The position numbers and the translations under genes are program-made. Of a stretch of DNA of 57,491 nucleotides, positions 18,006-27,985 are shown in pieces; positions within the stretch are counted from its first letter, which is position 1, and every line of letters begins with the position of its first letter. Source of the DNA: Gilliamella sp. Choc4-2 (GTDB lineage: Bacteria > Pseudomonadota > Gammaproteobacteria > Enterobacterales > Orbaceae); contig NZ_LZHG01000059.1 in the NCBI RefSeq assembly GCF_001690355.1, positions 1 to 57,491 on the forward strand, read 5' to 3'. Under the pieces are notes generated by a model. That model did no database searches, was not told the origin of the DNA, and worked only from the letters and a program-made list of their open reading frames with translations.

Positions 18006-19307
18006 ATGTTAATTCGTCATAAATTTTTATTATTAGTTGTCTTTACTATACCCTATTTAACGATTGCACAGGCAAAACCCAAATGTTTACCCACAAAAAG
18101 CAATAAGGAAAATATTTCTGCCTGCGCAAGCCTTGCCGAACAAGGCGATGTAAAAGCACAAAATACCCTCGGTGAAATTTATTATCAGACTGCGTTGGAA
18201 AACAAAGGCTATCATACTAAAGCAAGAATGCTGTTTGAGAAAGCTGCTAATCAAGGTCTTGCTCAAGCCCAATACAACTTAGGCTCCATGTATCGCGATG
18301 AATTTAATAACTTCCCAGTAGCCTTAAGTTGGTTCGAAAAAGCTGCTGCACAAGGAAATCTTGATGCTCAAAATAGTATTGGTTATATTTATGAAAATGG
18401 TTCTGGCGGTAAAGCACCTAGATTTTATTTTTTTGATGAAAATGGTGAAAATGATGCGCCAGAACTTACTGATTTATCAGATAAATTTGTACCATATGAA
18501 TCCTCGTTTCCAATCCAGTCTTATCCTAGAACTATCTTTCCACTAAGTGAATATGGACAAGGTGTAGAACCCGATATGGCTAAAGCTATCGAATGGTATA
18601 GAAAGGCTGCCGATAAAGGCCATGCTCTTGCCCAAACTAATTTAGCTTATTTTTACTTAACAGGGATTGGAGTTAAAAAAGACGAAAAACAAGCTTTTGA
18701 ACTTTATCAAAAAGCAGCTAAACAAAACTGTGTACCAGCATTAAAATCATTAGCTTTTATGCATATGCAAGGCTTAGGTACTAAAGAAGATATACATAAA
18801 GCCTTTACTACCTTAGAAAAAGCTTATCGCCTTTTACCTGATGATGAGTTATGGAAAATTATATCACGCATTGAAAATGATAAGAATTATAGAAAATATT
18901 CATTAAAAACGACCCTTAAATATCAACCAGAAGCTCATTATGGCAAATCCGAATATACAACTTTGAGCGATGAGGATTTTATTTTTGGGCAATTGAACTA
19001 TCTTAAATCATTCTATCAATTAAATGTGATAAAAGGCGATGGAATCAAAAATTTTTATTTAAGAAATAGAAAAACATTTTCCATAATTCTAGGAGAGACT
19101 GTGGGGGAAGTTACTTCGTTAAAGAATCGTTTCTTACTTAAAAAGGCCATTCAAGGTTATTACAGTGCAATGACTTCACTCAGTCATTATTATAAAGATG
19201 AAGAGCAAAATATTGAATTAGCACAGCAATGGCGCCAATATGCAATAAAAATGGGAGAAGTAACTTATAAAAACTTTTGGCCGGGTTATCCTGATATTAC
19301 GGAATAA
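18006..19307 (+). CDS. Exported Sel1-repeat (TPR-like) protein
   Basis: 433 residues. A Sec signal, MLIRHKFLLLVVFTIPYLTIAQA, is cleaved around residue 23. Sel1-like repeats follow: about 42-75 (GDVKAQNTLGEIYY), 80-107 (LAQAQYNLGSMYRDE), 115-140 (AAAQGNLDAQNSIGYIYENG), then after an insert rich in Phe and acidic residues, 187-225 (AIEWYRKAADKGHALAQTNLA) and 229-260 (AFELYQKAAKQNCVPALKSLAF). Such repeats form alpha solenoids for protein contacts. The C-terminal 160 residues are not repetitive in an obvious way. Partner unknown. It stands alone, next to the transposon scar. Confidence 0.82.
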   Translation: MLIRHKFLLLVVFTIPYLTIAQAKPKCLPTKSNKENISACASLAEQGDVKAQNTLGEIYYQTALENKGYHTKARMLFEKAANQGLAQAQYNLGSMYRDEFNNFPVALSWFEKAAAQGNLDAQNSIGYIYENGSGGKAPRFYFFDENGENDAPELTDLSDKFVPYESSFPIQSYPRTIFPLSEYGQGVEPDMAKAIEWYRKAADKGHALAQTNLAYFYLTGIGVKKDEKQAFELYQKAAKQNCVPALKSLAFMHMQGLGTKEDIHKAFTTLEKAYRLLPDDELWKIISRIENDKNYRKYSLKTTLKYQPEAHYGKSEYTTLSDEDFIFGQLNYLKSFYQLNVIKGDGIKNFYLRNRKTFSIILGETVGEVTSLKNRFLLKKAIQGYYSAMTSLSHYYKDEEQNIELAQQWRQYAIKMGEVTYKNFWPGYPDITE

Positions 19308-19330
19308 TGGGGTTTTTAATCCCATTTTCT
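19307..19330 (+). terminator. Possible terminator of the Sel1-repeat gene
   Basis: ATGGGG pairs with TCCCAT (one G-T pair) around a T-rich loop directly at the stop codon, followed by TTTTCTCTATTT. Short stem, so moderate support. Confidence 0.4.
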
Positions 19331-19524
19331 CTATTTGCTAATGTTATTGAAATAGCTTACATACCTCTTATTTATCACCTTATTAACCTTAAATAAAATA
19401 TAACATGACAAATAATAACGGAATGATAAGATAAATGTGATATAACAAAATAAACAAGAAAATAATGAAATTGTATTTTGAAAAAAATTACAAAATATGA
19501 AATAAAAAATTGCCTAAAAATTGA

Positions 19525-19674
19525 TTAGTCGCCATTAAAATCAAACTGTGTTGATTGTTTTTCTTTTTTAAATTGAGTTAAGTGGTCATAAATATCGTTA
19601 TAATAATTATTTAAATCTTGAGCAACACCTAATGCATCTTCTATTTCTAGGATCATTGGCGTGTCATCATAGCA
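19525..19674 (-). pseudogene. Short coding remnant, possibly T6SS-toxin derived
   Basis: An open stretch of 49 codons, with an internal ATG at 19656, ends in TAA at 19525. It reads MILEIEDALGVAQDLNNYYN followed by DIYDHLTQFKKEKQSTQFDF. The hydrophobic-acidic EDALGVAQDLN pattern recalls a segment seen in large T6SS effectors of the VasX type, but this is memory, not a search. Upstream it is cut by a stop at 19675-19677. It abuts the broken IS3 element, so it is probably what is left of a larger gene. Real translation is doubtful. Confidence 0.35.
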
Positions 19675-19823
19675 CTATAATTTTGTATATTTTTGTATAA
19701 TGTATGCAGTATTGCTCGACTAAAATCGCTTTAATATCTGTCCCTGAAACTGTCATAAAAGATTTTTTTAAAAGGTTCGCATAATTGGTTTGTGCTGTTA
19801 AATTTTAGCTTTTCTTTTTTGAA

Positions 19824-20848
19824 TGTATATTAGATAGAATATTCAGTGTTATTTTAAAAGAAGCTGAAGCTGGTATTCCCGTTAAAGAGCTGTGCCGTAA
19901 ATATGGCATGGGTAATTCAACTTTCTATAAATGGCGAGAAAAATACGGCGGAATGGAAACTTCGGATATCAAACGCTTAAAGGAGCTGGAGGCTGAAAAC
20001 CGTAAGCTTAAGCAGATGTTTGCCGAACTGAGCTTAAAATCCCAGCTTCAGGAAGAAATCATAAAAAAGCTTTAGTGCCCACAAAGGCACGTAAAACGGG
20101 GGCACAGCAACGACAACAAAATCATTCATGAGTTGTACCATTGTTGGCTTAAGCCGTTGTGCTTACTATTATAAACCTAAGTTATCGGATGATTCGGTGA
20201 TTATTTCGGTGTTGAATGCTATCACAGACCGGTATTTACGCTGGGGCTTTCCTAAATGTTTTAATCGTATCAGAAAGCTCGGCTATCAATAGAACCATAA
20301 GCGTGTTTATCGGGTGTATTGTGAATTAAAGCTTAATCTCAGAGTAAAACGAAAAAAACGCATTCCTCCACGATGCCCAGAAAAGCTATTGGTGCCTAAT
20401 AAACAAGGTGAATATTGGTCAATGGATTTTATGAGTGACAGTAGCCGTAATCAACGTCGCTTTAGAACATTCAATGTCATCGATGACTTTAATCGTGAGG
20501 CGTTAGGTATTGATATTACAGTAAGCTTACCAACAGGAAGGATTCCCCGTTACTTAGATAAACTGGGCTAAATCACATGATATAGCCATTGATTATATAA
20601 AGCCCGGTAGCCCTTATCAAAATGGCTATATTGAACGATTTAATTGTACCTATCGCACTAAAGTACTCTATTTATATCTTTTTAACAACTTAGCACAAGC
20701 AAGGAGAATAACCGGAGAATGGCTCACCATTTATAATACCGAAAGACCGCATGAGGCATTAAATAACATGACACCGATTGAGTATAAAACACTAAAACAA
20801 GCAGCTTAATTTTCTACGTGAGTTGTGTACTAAATTTGGGGTATTTAC
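19824..20848 (+). mobile_element. Broken IS3-family insertion sequence (orfA and orfB remnants)
   Basis: orfA: frame from about 19842 to the TAG ending near 20075, EAEAGIPVKELCRKYGMGNS then TFYKWREKYGG and a leucine-zipper-like LKELEAENRKLKQMF. This is the helix-turn-helix protein of IS3 elements, but its start codon is lost to a frameshift. orfB: pieces from about 20080 to the TAA at 20806-20808, with in-frame stops (for example 20290-20292). The DDE core is incomplete: WSMDFMSD supplies the first Asp and YIERFNCTYRTK the Glu, while the middle Asp region is deleted between PRYLDKLG and the YIKPGSPYQNGYIERF piece. A probable right end includes ACTAAATTTGGGG (about 20830-20842). No matching left end was found. 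Non-functional. Confidence 0.85.
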
Positions 20849-21053
20849 AGCTGTTGGAGCACTAAAAATGGAATACAGTAAAATCAGTTGACTTCATAAA
20901 CAACCCAACTTTTATTAATACTTTTTTCTAAAGTGGTGATGATAAAAAATTTAGCATAAAAATAACGAAAAGCTATGTTAGTTTCTGATACAATAATACA
21001 AATTTATACTAAGTTAGTAATGTCATAACACTATAAAATACAAGGTTTTTTTA

Positions 21054-24000
21054 ATGATAATATCAGACGCTAATAGTGCGGTGGCATCCGTCGCTTATCG
21101 AGCAAACGAAGTCATTGCTATTTACCCAATCACACCAAGCTCAACCATGGCTGAGCAAGCCAGTACTTGGGCAGAGTTTAATAAGCCAAATGTATTTGGT
21201 GATACCCCTAGAGTCATTGAAATGCAGTCGGAAGCAGGTGCAATTGCAACCGTTCATGGTTCATTAATGACTGGTGCACTAGCAACTTCGTTTACTTCAT
21301 CACAAGGTTTGCTTTTAATGATCCCATCGCTGTACAAAATAGCGGGCGAACTGACTCCTTTTGTTTTGCATGTTGCCGCTCGCACTATTGCAACTCATGC
21401 ACTTTCTATTTTTGGTGATCATTCTGATGTGATGGCAATTAGGCAAACGGGTTTTGCAATGCTTTGTTCAAGTTCAGTGCAAGAAGCTCAGGATTTTGCG
21501 TTAATTTCACAAATGGCAACCTTAAATAGCCGAGTTCCTTTCGTTCATTTTTTTGATGGATTTAGAACATCGCACGAAGTCAATAAAATCTATCCATTAA
21601 GCGATGACCAAATCCGTAATTTATTACCACATGAAGCTATTAAAACTTATCGCTCACGTGCTTTAACACCCGACAAACCAGTGACTCGAGGCACATCAGC
21701 CAATCCAGATACATACTTCCAGTGTCGAGAAGCGATAAATAGCTATTATGATAGTACCTATCAACATGTTGTTGATGCTATGGATGCCTTTGCTGCAGAA
21801 ACAGGCAGAAAGTATCAACCTTTTGAATATTATGGAGCTTGTGATGCCGAACGTATTATTGTTATTATGGGCTCAGGAGCAAACACTACCAAAGAAGTTG
21901 TGGATGTTTTACTTAAACAAAACGAAAAAGTCGGGGTTGTAATCGTTCGATTATTCCGCCCTTTTTCGGCTAACCATTTACTAAGTGTTATACCTAGTAC
22001 TGTTAACAAAATAGCCGTTCTTGATAGAACCAAAGAGCCGGGAGCTCAAGCCGAGCCGCTTTATTTAGATATTATAACCGCATTCGCTGAAAGTTTATCT
22101 CGTGGGGAACGCACAACTATTCCACTTATTATAGGTGGACGTTATGGGTTATCATCTAAAGAGTTTGATCCTAAGTGTGTACTTGCCATTTTTGCTGAGC
22201 TCAATTTAGCAAAACCAAAACCACGCTTTACTGTTGGTATTTATGATGATATTACAGGACTATCTTTACCATTGCCTGATCAATCTATTCCTCAAAAATC
22301 TTCACTCGAAGCGCTATTTTATGGGCTTGGTAGTGATGGCACTGTGTCAGCAACTAAAAATAATATTAAAATTATTGGCAATAGCTCGCCTTTTTATGTG
22401 CAAGGGTATTTTGTCTATGACTCTAAAAAGGCCGGTGGCTTAACCACTTCTCACTTAAGAGTCAGCTTAGATCCTATTGATTCGCCTTATTTGATAACAA
22501 GCGCGCATTTTATTGGCTGTCATCAAGATCAGTTTATCGATAAATATCAAATTGTTGATAAGTTAAAGGACGATGGTATCTTTTTGCTTAACACGCCGTA
22601 TAGCAAAGATGAAGTTTGGCATCGTCTACCTAAAGAAGTGCAAGCACAATTAATACAAAAACGAGCACACTTTTACATTGTAAATGCAGCAAAAATAGCT
22701 CGTGAATGTAATTTAGGCGCAAGAATTAATACTGTTATGCAAGCAGCATTTTTTCATCTTTCTGAAATCTTTAAGAATGATTTTAGTATTACCCAATTAA
22801 AAGAAGTCATTGCTAAAAGTTATAGTAGTAAAGGGCAAGATTTGGTTGAAAACAACTGGAAAGCACTTGATTTATCTATTGAATCACTTGAACAAGTTCC
22901 ACTTAGCTGCGTTGATCAAAGCAGCCCATCAATGCCACCAGTAGTACCTTATAATGCGCCTAATTTTGTTAAAACTGTGACAGCTACTATGTTAGCTGGT
23001 TTAGGTGATAATTTGCCAGTATCCGCTTTTCCGCCTGACGGCACATGGCCAATTGGTACAACAAAATGGGAAAAACGAAACATTGCAGAACAGATCCCAA
23101 TTTGGAAAGCAGAACTTTGTACCCAGTGTAATCATTGTGCTGTTGCTTGCCCTCATGCAGCTATTCGAGCTAAAGTTGTTGATCCTGATGAAATGATCAA
23201 TGCTCCTAATTCATTAAACTCGCTTGAAGTTAAAGCTCGTGATATGAAAGGTCAACGTTATGTATTGCAAGTTGCCCCAGAAGATTGTACTGGCTGTAAC
23301 TTATGTGTCGAAGTGTGCCCTGCCCGCGATCGTAATAATTTTGAAATTAAAGCAATTAACATGCAATCACGTATCGATAATATTGAGACTCAACGCACTA
23401 ACTTTGAGTACTTTACTGCATTGCCTGATCGTGATATCAGCACACTTGAACGCATTGATGTGCGTACATCGCAACTACTTACACCTCTATTTGAATATTC
23501 CGGTGCTTGCGCAGGTTGTGGTGAAACACCATACATCAAATTGTTAACCCAACTTTATGGCGACCATTTAGCCATTGCAAATGCCACTGGCTGTTCATCA
23601 ATTTATGGTGGTAACCTGCCATCATCACCCTATACGATCGATCGCCATGGTCGTGGACCAGCTTGGGCAAATTCATTATTTGAAGATAATGCTGAGTTTG
23701 CTTTAGGTTATCGCATATCTTATAACCAACATAAAAAGCGTGCGTTACGATTACTAGAAAAAATGGGCGGTGAAATTTCTCCAGAAATTGCCATAGCTTT
23801 ACAATCCACAAATATCACTATTGATGAAAAACGGCAACAAATTGCAAAATTACGCGAACAACTTGCTCATTTGGATTCAACTGAAGCTAAAGAATTAATT
23901 CAAAATGCAGATTACCTGGTTGATAAATCAGTCTGGGCAATTGGTGGCGATGGTTGGGCTTACGATATTGGGTTTGGTGGGCTCGATCATGTAATGAGCT

Positions 24001-24596
24001 TAACTGATAATGTGAATATATTGGTGTTAGACACCCAGTGTTATTCTAATACTGGAGGCCAGCAATCAAAAGCCACCCCTATGGGCGCTGTATCAAAATT
24101 TGCTGATTTAGGTAAGCATAAAGCACGTAAAGATCTTGGTGTTAGTGTAATGATGTATGGCCATGTCTATGTTGCGCAAATTGCATTGGGTTCACAACTT
24201 AACCAAACCCTTAAGGCTTTACAAGAAGCCGAAGCGTATAATGGACCATCTTTAGTTATTGCTTATAGCCCTTGTGAAGAACATGGTTATGACCTTGCTA
24301 AATCACATGAGCAGATGAAAGATTTAGTTAAATCTGGCTTCTGGCCTTTATATCGTTATGACCCACGCCGTATGGCAGAAGGCAAGCCAGCTTTAGTATT
24401 AGATTCAAAAGCACCAAACAGTGAGTTATTAACTGGTATATTACTAAAAGAACAGCGTTTCCGCCGTTTAGAAACACTTGAACCTATTATTGCCAATACC
24501 TTACATGAGCGTTCAACTAACATGGTGGATTCAAAATATAAGTTTTTGCAGATGCTGGCAACCATTTCGACTATCGAGACACCGGCAGATAGTTAA
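21054..24596 (+). CDS. nifJ: Pyruvate:flavodoxin (ferredoxin) oxidoreductase
   Basis: The single-chain enzyme decarboxylates pyruvate to acetyl-CoA and reduces flavodoxin or ferredoxin; typical of anaerobic metabolism. 1180 residues (E. coli YdbK 1174). Order: TPP-enzyme pyrimidine domain (YPITPSSTMAEQA, EMQSEAGAIATVHG, TSFTSSQGLLLMIP), transketolase-like domain, gamma domain, two 4Fe-4S clusters (CTQCNHCAVACP from C689; CTGCNLCVEVCP from C745), then the TPP-binding domain with SGACAGCGETPYIKL, NATGCSSIYGGN and IGGDGWAYDIGFGGLDHV. An AAGG site precedes the ATG. Single gene with its own terminator. Confidence 0.97.
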   Translation: MIISDANSAVASVAYRANEVIAIYPITPSSTMAEQASTWAEFNKPNVFGDTPRVIEMQSEAGAIATVHGSLMTGALATSFTSSQGLLLMIPSLYKIAGELTPFVLHVAARTIATHALSIFGDHSDVMAIRQTGFAMLCSSSVQEAQDFALISQMATLNSRVPFVHFFDGFRTSHEVNKIYPLSDDQIRNLLPHEAIKTYRSRALTPDKPVTRGTSANPDTYFQCREAINSYYDSTYQHVVDAMDAFAAETGRKYQPFEYYGACDAERIIVIMGSGANTTKEVVDVLLKQNEKVGVVIVRLFRPFSANHLLSVIPSTVNKIAVLDRTKEPGAQAEPLYLDIITAFAESLSRGERTTIPLIIGGRYGLSSKEFDPKCVLAIFAELNLAKPKPRFTVGIYDDITGLSLPLPDQSIPQKSSLEALFYGLGSDGTVSATKNNIKIIGNSSPFYVQGYFVYDSKKAGGLTTSHLRVSLDPIDSPYLITSAHFIGCHQDQFIDKYQIVDKLKDDGIFLLNTPYSKDEVWHRLPKEVQAQLIQKRAHFYIVNAAKIARECNLGARINTVMQAAFFHLSEIFKNDFSITQLKEVIAKSYSSKGQDLVENNWKALDLSIESLEQVPLSCVDQSSPSMPPVVPYNAPNFVKTVTATMLAGLGDNLPVSAFPPDGTWPIGTTKWEKRNIAEQIPIWKAELCTQCNHCAVACPHAAIRAKVVDPDEMINAPNSLNSLEVKARDMKGQRYVLQVAPEDCTGCNLCVEVCPARDRNNFEIKAINMQSRIDNIETQRTNFEYFTALPDRDISTLERIDVRTSQLLTPLFEYSGACAGCGETPYIKLLTQLYGDHLAIANATGCSSIYGGNLPSSPYTIDRHGRGPAWANSLFEDNAEFALGYRISYNQHKKRALRLLEKMGGEISPEIAIALQSTNITIDEKRQQIAKLREQLAHLDSTEAKELIQNADYLVDKSVWAIGGDGWAYDIGFGGLDHVMSLTDNVNILVLDTQCYSNTGGQQSKATPMGAVSKFADLGKHKARKDLGVSVMMYGHVYVAQIALGSQLNQTLKALQEAEAYNGPSLVIAYSPCEEHGYDLAKSHEQMKDLVKSGFWPLYRYDPRRMAEGKPALVLDSKAPNSELLTGILLKEQRFRRLETLEPIIANTLHERSTNMVDSKYKFLQMLATISTIETPADS

Positions 24597-24648
24597 CAAT
24601 GATCACCTATGGTAAAAAAATCACCCATGGTAATTGACTAATCACTAT

Positions 24649-24675
24649 AAGGACTGTATTAATGCAGTCCTTTTT
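24649..24675 (+). terminator. Rho-independent terminator of nifJ
   Basis: AAGGACTG and CAGTCCTT pair over 8 bp with an 8-base loop, running straight into TTTTT. Canonical intrinsic terminator about 50 bases after the nifJ stop. Confidence 0.88.
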
Positions 24676-24875
24676 ATATGCCATTTTTGAGCAATAAAGC
24701 ACCCAACAGGTGCGTATTTAGATTAATATAATCTAAATAACAACCATCTCCTCATTAATCTTTGATTATTTAATATAGTACAAGTCTATAATCTTAGTAA
24801 TCTTTAAAAACTTGGTATTATTTTTGCTTAATTAATAATTGACCATATAAATATTAATTAAGTAAGAGGTAAATC

Positions 24876-26057
24876 ATGATATCTAATTTAAATGTCAGTA
24901 GAAGAAAATTAATCACATTTTCCAGTGCGGCAATTGCAGGGCTATCTATTAATCAATTATTATCTAAAGCTCATGCAATAGAAATACAAAACTCGGTTTC
25001 ATTCTCTATACCTATGCTTGAAAATGTAGCAACACCTAATATTAACAATCCAATAAGACTCAACTTTAACGAAAATGCGCTTGGTATGTCGCCACGTGCA
25101 AAACAAGCTGCAATTGATGCTGTACCAAAAGCGAATCGCTATGCCAAAGCCGAAATGCCATTGCTTAATAAACGATTAGCTAAACATCATAAAGTCGATG
25201 ATACTCAAATTTTATTAACTGCAGGATCTTCAGAAGGTATTCGCAGTGCTATTGCTGCCTTTGTTAAGTCAGATGCTCAATTAGTCATTCCAGAGCTTAC
25301 TTATGGTGATGGAGAACATTTTGCAAAGATCTTTAATCTAAAAATTACTAAAGTACCAAATTTGCCAGATTGGCAGATAGATATAAAAGGCATACAAAAA
25401 GCTGCTGAAAATTATAATGGATTTTCAATTGTATATTTGGTTAATCCAAATAATCCTACTTCAACAGTTTTTGCAACAAATGAAATAGAACCTTGGATAA
25501 AAAGCAAACCTAAAAATACGATCTTTATTATTGACGAAGCTTATGCTGAATTTGTTAATGATCCTGACTTTAAGTCAGTTGATGAATTTATTGCAAAAGG
25601 TTATGACAATATTATATTACTTAAAACTTTCTCAAAAATCCATGCTATGGCCGGATTACGAGTCGGTTATGCAGTCAGTTCAGTTGAAAATATTCAAAAT
25701 ATGGCTCAATATGTAGCTGGCGAGAAACTCAACTATTGTGGTGTTTGTGCAGCGCTTGCTTCTATCGATGATCAACCATTTTTAACTTATTCCAAAAAAG
25801 CGGTTGATGTATCACGTCAAATCATGGAAAAAGTATTATCAAATTTAGGTTTACACTATCTAAAATCACAAACTAATTTTATATTTCATCAAAGTCCGAT
25901 TAATTTAAAGGATTATCGTGAACTCATGAAACAAAATTTTGTTTTAATTGGAAGAGATTTTGCACCTGCAACCAATTGGTGTCGAATATCATTGGGTACG
26001 CCAGGTGAAATGTTATATGTAGCGAATATTATGTATAATTTAAGAAAAAATCAATAA
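24876..26057 (+). CDS. PLP-dependent class I/II aminotransferase with a twin-arginine export signal
   Basis: 393 residues. The body is a fold-type I aminotransferase closest in style to histidinol-phosphate aminotransferase: RLNFNENALGMSP, TAGSSEGIRSAI, YLVNPNNPTSTV, IIDEAYAEF, the PLP-lysine motif LLKTFSKIHAMAGLRVGY with K254, and the late CRISLGTPGEM. The first 37 residues are an addition: NVSRRKLITFSSAAIAG carries a twin-arginine motif (R9-R10), then a moderately hydrophobic stretch and an AHA cleavage site. Tat export of a cofactor-loaded enzyme would put it in the periplasm. The substrate is unknown. Single gene with its own terminator. An AGAGG site precedes the ATG. Confidence 0.88.
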   Translation: MISNLNVSRRKLITFSSAAIAGLSINQLLSKAHAIEIQNSVSFSIPMLENVATPNINNPIRLNFNENALGMSPRAKQAAIDAVPKANRYAKAEMPLLNKRLAKHHKVDDTQILLTAGSSEGIRSAIAAFVKSDAQLVIPELTYGDGEHFAKIFNLKITKVPNLPDWQIDIKGIQKAAENYNGFSIVYLVNPNNPTSTVFATNEIEPWIKSKPKNTIFIIDEAYAEFVNDPDFKSVDEFIAKGYDNIILLKTFSKIHAMAGLRVGYAVSSVENIQNMAQYVAGEKLNYCGVCAALASIDDQPFLTYSKKAVDVSRQIMEKVLSNLGLHYLKSQTNFIFHQSPINLKDYRELMKQNFVLIGRDFAPATNWCRISLGTPGEMLYVANIMYNLRKNQ

Positions 26058-26099
26058 GTTAAAAGAATGATTTCTGTAGAAAAATGAATGTTTTTTAGA

Positions 26100-26133
26100 C
26101 TCTCTAATTAAATACAATTAGAGAGCAATTTTT
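26100..26133 (+). terminator. Terminator of the Tat aminotransferase gene
   Basis: CTCTCTAATT and AATTAGAGAG form a perfect 10-bp stem with a 6-base loop, followed on the plus strand by CAATTTTTATT. It lies between two convergent genes; the U-tract serves the plus strand. Confidence 0.82.
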
Positions 26134-26140
26134 ATTGTAT

Positions 26141-26674
26141 CTAAATATCAGTTATACGTCTTGCCATCCAATAACGTTTTTTCCAATAATCTTCTTTTAA
26201 ACTAGAATAAATAACACCCTTAGATGATGAAGCATGTAAGAATTTACCATCTGCATAATATATTCCTACATGTAAACCTCCGTTACTACGACCTGTTTTG
26301 AAAAACACTAAATCGCCGGCTTTAGGTTTACTAACTTTATAGCCTAATTGTGCTTGTTCTGCGGCACTTCTTGGAAGAGTTTTAGAAAGTTTATTCTTGA
26401 AAAAATTCATTACTAGCGCTGAGCAATCACTGCCAGCTAAAGTAGTTCCACCATAACGGTAAGGTGTATTTTGCCATTTTTTATAATGTGATTCTATTTT
26501 TGCTAGCATTAACAGATCAGATTTAGAATGACTTGTCAAAATCTGACTTTGACAAGATGTGCTACCAAATAATATAAGAAGTGAAAGAAGTAACGTGATA
26601 ATAAAAGAGCATTTCTTTTCGCTAACACAATTGGTTAGCAACTTCCATGATAGTTGATTGTCTTCTTTTGTCAT
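26141..26674 (-). CDS. NlpC/P60-family lipoprotein (putative peptidoglycan endopeptidase)
   Basis: 177 residues. An N-terminal cytoplasmic tail of about 24 residues is followed by a hydrophobic signal with lipobox STSC (C41). The catalytic domain has C84 in AGSDCSALVMNF, H135 in GGLHVGIYY and H147 in KFLHASSSKG, the Cys-His-His arrangement of NlpC/P60 cysteine peptidases that cut stem peptides. Size and layout resemble E. coli NlpC or YafL. The ATG at 26674 lies inside the 3' end of the DUF3482 GTPase gene (53-base overlap), pointing to translational coupling. A TTG at 26641 is a possible shorter start. Confidence 0.86.
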   Translation of the reverse strand: MTKEDNQLSWKLLTNCVSEKKCSFIITLLLSLLILFGSTSCQSQILTSHSKSDLLMLAKIESHYKKWQNTPYRYGGTTLAGSDCSALVMNFFKNKLSKTLPRSAAEQAQLGYKVSKPKAGDLVFFKTGRSNGGLHVGIYYADGKFLHASSSKGVIYSSLKEDYWKKRYWMARRITDI

Positions 26675-27980
26675 GTCTTTTCGTTCCCTTATTTAAAGTC
26701 GACCAATGCGAATAGCGTCTTGCTATTTTTAAGCTTTTGGGTAATACACCTTTTTCCCAATCGCTTTCATCTAATTTAGACAATTTGATTGGATTAGTAT
26801 TCGCATGGCTACGATTATTTAAATTTTCTTTTAGACGTATTAAGCGTAATGATAGAAAACATATAATAACATCATCAACACTTAATTTGTTGTATCCAGT
26901 TAACTGATAACGTATTCTAGATCCATAATGCTTCGCTGTTTGCATTAAACTACCAACCGCTGCGCCAACAAGCGTTGCTGATCCAAGTGTTAATCCACCT
27001 GTTGCCAAATCAATACTTGCTCCTACAGTCGCGCCGGAAACAAATCCTTTAGTCAAATGAATACCCATCATCGTTAAAGCATCTATATTAAAAAGATCTG
27101 CTTTATAACGTCCTTTAATTAAAGGTAAATTTTGTTCACTTTCGTGATATACATCAAATTGATAAAGCTTTAGCAACTCATCTATTGCTTTTTGCTCACG
27201 ATTTCTAACCTTGTTTTGCATATCAATAACAGCTTGCTTGTCATTTGATTTGACCATTTCATAACAAGCGGTAACATCAACCAATGTTTCAGCAATAATT
27301 AAATTAGCTGCCTGATTACGAGAGTCACGTTTTTGAGTGATTTTATCTAACCATTCAGCTAATATTCCTTTTGCTGGCTCAACCAATAAAGCAAGACTTT
27401 GATATAATCGTTCTTCACCATCCAATGGAGGGAATACAGCATCGAAGCTTATAGTAACATGAATCCCTATTCTAGAAATTAATTTTTTCCATTCATTTTC
27501 ATTTTGTTCTTCTGATGAAGTAAAATTTAATACAGCCAAAATAGGTTTATCACTTTGAGATAAAATCGCTAATTCATCGCGAAACTTAGCAAGAACTGGT
27601 TCTCGCACATCTATAACATAGATAGCTGCATCACTATTCAATAGCTGTCGAATTACTTTTGCTTCTTGATAAAATAAGTTTTCAGCCTCAGGGCTTTTTA
27701 AAAAAGTCGTTAATTTATCGACGCCATCAAGCCTTGAGTCTATAGGAGTTAGTTGATTAATATAATCATATAATGCAATGCTGTCTTCTAATCCAGGTGT
27801 ATCATAAAAAATGATCGACTTCTGTTTTTCCAGTGTTAACTTAATTGACTCCACATGTCTTGTTGTCCCCGGTTTATCCGAAACATCACCAAAATGGCTA
27901 TTACGAATTAGTGCCCGTAGCAAGGAGGTTTTACCAACATTTGAATGACCAACCACTGCTAATTTTAAGGTTGTAAGCAT
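26622..27980 (-). CDS. GTPase with C-terminal DUF3482 domain
   Basis: 452 residues. N-terminal Era/Obg-like G domain: G1 GHSNVGKTS (11-19), G2-like KPGTTRHVE (36-44), G3 DTPG (60-63); the canonical G4 NKxD is not obvious (VLNFTSSEE occupies the place). The DUF3482 part follows, with a helical region and a Gly/Ala-rich segment (about 308-345, KGFVSGATVGASIDLATGG) that could lie in or against a membrane. It is encoded five bases after the DUF2868 membrane protein, the pairing known from other Proteobacteria, and overlaps the NlpC/P60 gene. The biological role of the pair is not established; membrane or envelope function is an inference from its neighbours. Confidence 0.85.
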   Translation of the reverse strand: MLTTLKLAVVGHSNVGKTSLLRALIRNSHFGDVSDKPGTTRHVESIKLTLEKQKSIIFYDTPGLEDSIALYDYINQLTPIDSRLDGVDKLTTFLKSPEAENLFYQEAKVIRQLLNSDAAIYVIDVREPVLAKFRDELAILSQSDKPILAVLNFTSSEEQNENEWKKLISRIGIHVTISFDAVFPPLDGEERLYQSLALLVEPAKGILAEWLDKITQKRDSRNQAANLIIAETLVDVTACYEMVKSNDKQAVIDMQNKVRNREQKAIDELLKLYQFDVYHESEQNLPLIKGRYKADLFNIDALTMMGIHLTKGFVSGATVGASIDLATGGLTLGSATLVGAAVGSLMQTAKHYGSRIRYQLTGYNKLSVDDVIICFLSLRLIRLKENLNNRSHANTNPIKLSKLDESDWEKGVLPKSLKIARRYSHWSTLNKGTKRHDKRRQSTIMEVANQLC

Positions 27981-27985
27981 ATTTT

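Noticed and set aside
20314-20571. Independent 85-codon gene
   Set aside because: It is an internal fragment of the broken IS3 orfB, carrying only the first catalytic Asp region.
23260-23547. 95-codon frame with cysteine pairs
   Set aside because: An out-of-frame reading of the nifJ ferredoxin-like domain; the cysteines come from the overlapping real gene.
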